Assembly (NCBI GenBank): GCA_025093555.1
Contig: JAIWNF010000054.1
Location: 232,929-296,928, forward strand
Origin: Circinella umbellata
Lineage: Eukaryota > Mucoromycota > Mucoromycetes > Mucorales > Lichtheimiaceae
Direction: 5' to 3'
Length of the DNA: 64,000 bases
This document shows positions 62,874 to 64,000 of the stretch, piece after piece. Every line of letters starts with the position of its first letter. Within the stretch, counting starts at the first letter, position 1. Under the pieces are notes generated by a model, which searched no databases, was not told the origin of the DNA, and worked only from the letters and a program-made list of their open reading frames with translations. The position numbers and the translations under genes are program-made.

Positions 62874-63110
62874 TGTAACCCTTACATAAACAACTTTTCT
62901 TATTTTCTATTTTTATACACGAATATTCAGAATAATTATTCATATAAGAATATTCTCATTCTATTACCTTTTACACGAATCAATCTATTGTACAACAACT
63001 TAATATAAATATCCCCCCAATTAATTAATTAAACAATCACATGTAATAACTGCGCGACATTAAACAGTTGCTGCGGATTTAACTGCGTAACATTAGAAAG
63101 TTACTGCGGA
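62874..63110 (+). repeat. Dispersed repeat R2, copy 2
   Basis: TGTAACCCTTACATAAACAA onward matches 6667-6895. It contains two tandem variants of aactgcg(c/t)(g/a)acatta(a/g)a(c/a)agtt(g/a)ctgcg at 63047-63110. A TATA-like agatatataaacccc follows at 63120-63135, which would suit an LTR promoter. Confidence 0.6.
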
Positions 63111-63558
63111 ACAATTGTAAAAGATATATAAACCCCAACTTTTTAAACCAAATAAAAATTATCAATCTGTTATTCAGTCAATTTGACTTTATTTTAAATT
63201 TATTTCTATTGATCACTCAACACTGTATATTGGGTTGTTTTAATTATTTTATTTATCCAAGGGATTAGCTTAAGATCATTATCTTACTTATTTTATATAT
63301 TTATTTGTTGACTACATATTAAACGTAGTATTTGAATTTAATAACAACTGAATTCACATTATAAAGACTCAATACATACAGACATAATATCTCTGTACTA
63401 GATTTGATTATATTAAAAATCATTATCGCTTAACATATATTATCTCAAAAGAACTTGAGAAATCTTAATAAACAATTACGTTGTAATATACGATAATATT
63501 ACTGGTGCTCACTATAAAAATACATAAGCATCTGTTGTAGCTGAATAAATATATCTGC
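63111..63558. other. AT-rich stretch right of repeat R2
   Basis: Contains the TATA-like ATATATAAACCCC near 63125 and weak similarity to 7265-7300 near 63190. No gene seen. Confidence 0.4.
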
Positions 63559-63569
63559 TTATAAATTTA

Positions 63570-63986
63570 ATATAAAAACATCCACACCGGCTACATGGGC
63601 GCGTTTGATAGTGATTTCACACTTTTTGACTAGATGGCGGTATATCGTAGATGGTTGTAAAATTATTTGAAATTGCATATAGTACGCACGTACAAGTTGC
63701 TGAAGTGTAGCTGTATTTTCTTTTTCAAGTACTGTTTTGACGAGGAACTTGCTACTATCTTGGGAAATCTTTGACAATTTAGGACCCTTTTGCTTTATAG
63801 GGCGGTGTTACCACCTCTGGTTCTGTACCGCTTGTAATGGTCTGACATAGTGGATGTTGGTATATCCAACCTTCGCTCAATGTCTTTAAGAGTCCATCTA
63901 TATCCAAGTAACTTCAGTGCACGATCCCTTAATAAATCCGCTTCATAATTGACATACTTTCCACGAGGATTTTTAACAACTTTCAT
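63570..63986 (-). pseudogene. Tc1-like transposase, N-terminal DNA-binding half
   Basis: ATG at 63986. LLRDRALKLLGYRWTLKDIE and RRLDIPTSTMSDHYKRYRTR form a first helix-turn-helix; after a frame change near 63810, KGPKLSKISQDSSKFLVKTV, ENTATLQQLVRAYYM and STIYRHLVKKC form the second. This paired layout is that of Tc1/IS630 transposases. The catalytic domain is absent to the left. It differs in sequence from the mariner-like element at 22.8-24.7 kb. Confidence 0.75.
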
Positions 63987-64000
63987 TATGCGCTTTTTCT

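Overview
This looks like nuclear DNA of an early-diverging fungus, most likely Mucoromycota (Mucorales-like). It is very AT-rich, genes have many short GT-AG introns, the one conserved cellular gene is a eukaryotic cohesin subunit (SMC3), and the transposon set (Ty3, LINE, Helitron, KDZ, MULE, Merlin, Tigger and Tc1-like) is typical of transposon-swollen fungal genomes. Taxonomy is inferred from gene style only.

Layout. 1-3731: 5' part of SMC3 on the minus strand, 13 exons reconstructed, cut by the window edge. 3.7-7.4 kb: non-coding DNA, a broken zinc-finger-like gene and a dispersed repeat. 7484-13291: a complete but decayed Ty3 retrotransposon with two LTRs, a 5-bp target duplication, primer site and polypurine tract, and a Harbinger-type MITE inside gag; tyrosine-recombinase tails lie on both sides in opposite orientation. 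14.1-19.3 kb: a decayed multi-domain transposon gene joining a zinc domain, a DEDD 3'-5' exonuclease, a DDE-like domain and Cys repeats. 19.3-26.5 kb: TATA-bearing repeat modules, a Helitron fragment, a Tc1/mariner-like element with 170-bp inverted repeats and a GC-rich minisatellite. 26.5-31.8 kb: a nearly intact Helitron Rep-helicase gene. 32-38 kb: a Merlin (ISXO2-type) fragment, a probable solo LTR and a broken MULE transposase. 40547-48002: a KDZ transposon with 207-208-bp inverted repeats. 49.5-61.9 kb: nested remains of a second Ty3 element, a LINE, a Tigger/pogo element and a 4-kb inverted-repeat element carrying one intact four-exon gene. 62.8-64 kb: a second copy of the dispersed repeat and a Tc1-like helix-turn-helix fragment.

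Apart from SMC3 no gene here looks like cellular housekeeping; the rest is a transposon graveyard with a few young members. The two most unusual structures are (i) the KDZ element, whose inverted repeats end exactly on the start codon shared by its two convergent genes, so that each repeat seems to supply leader and ATG, and (ii) the 4-kb element with subterminal TATCAAT-type arrays and an intact gene but no recognisable transposase. Most elements carry nonsense codons or one-base shifts. Several stops fit C-to-T change and several shifts fall in A/T runs, so decay and assembly error must be separated before calling genes dead.
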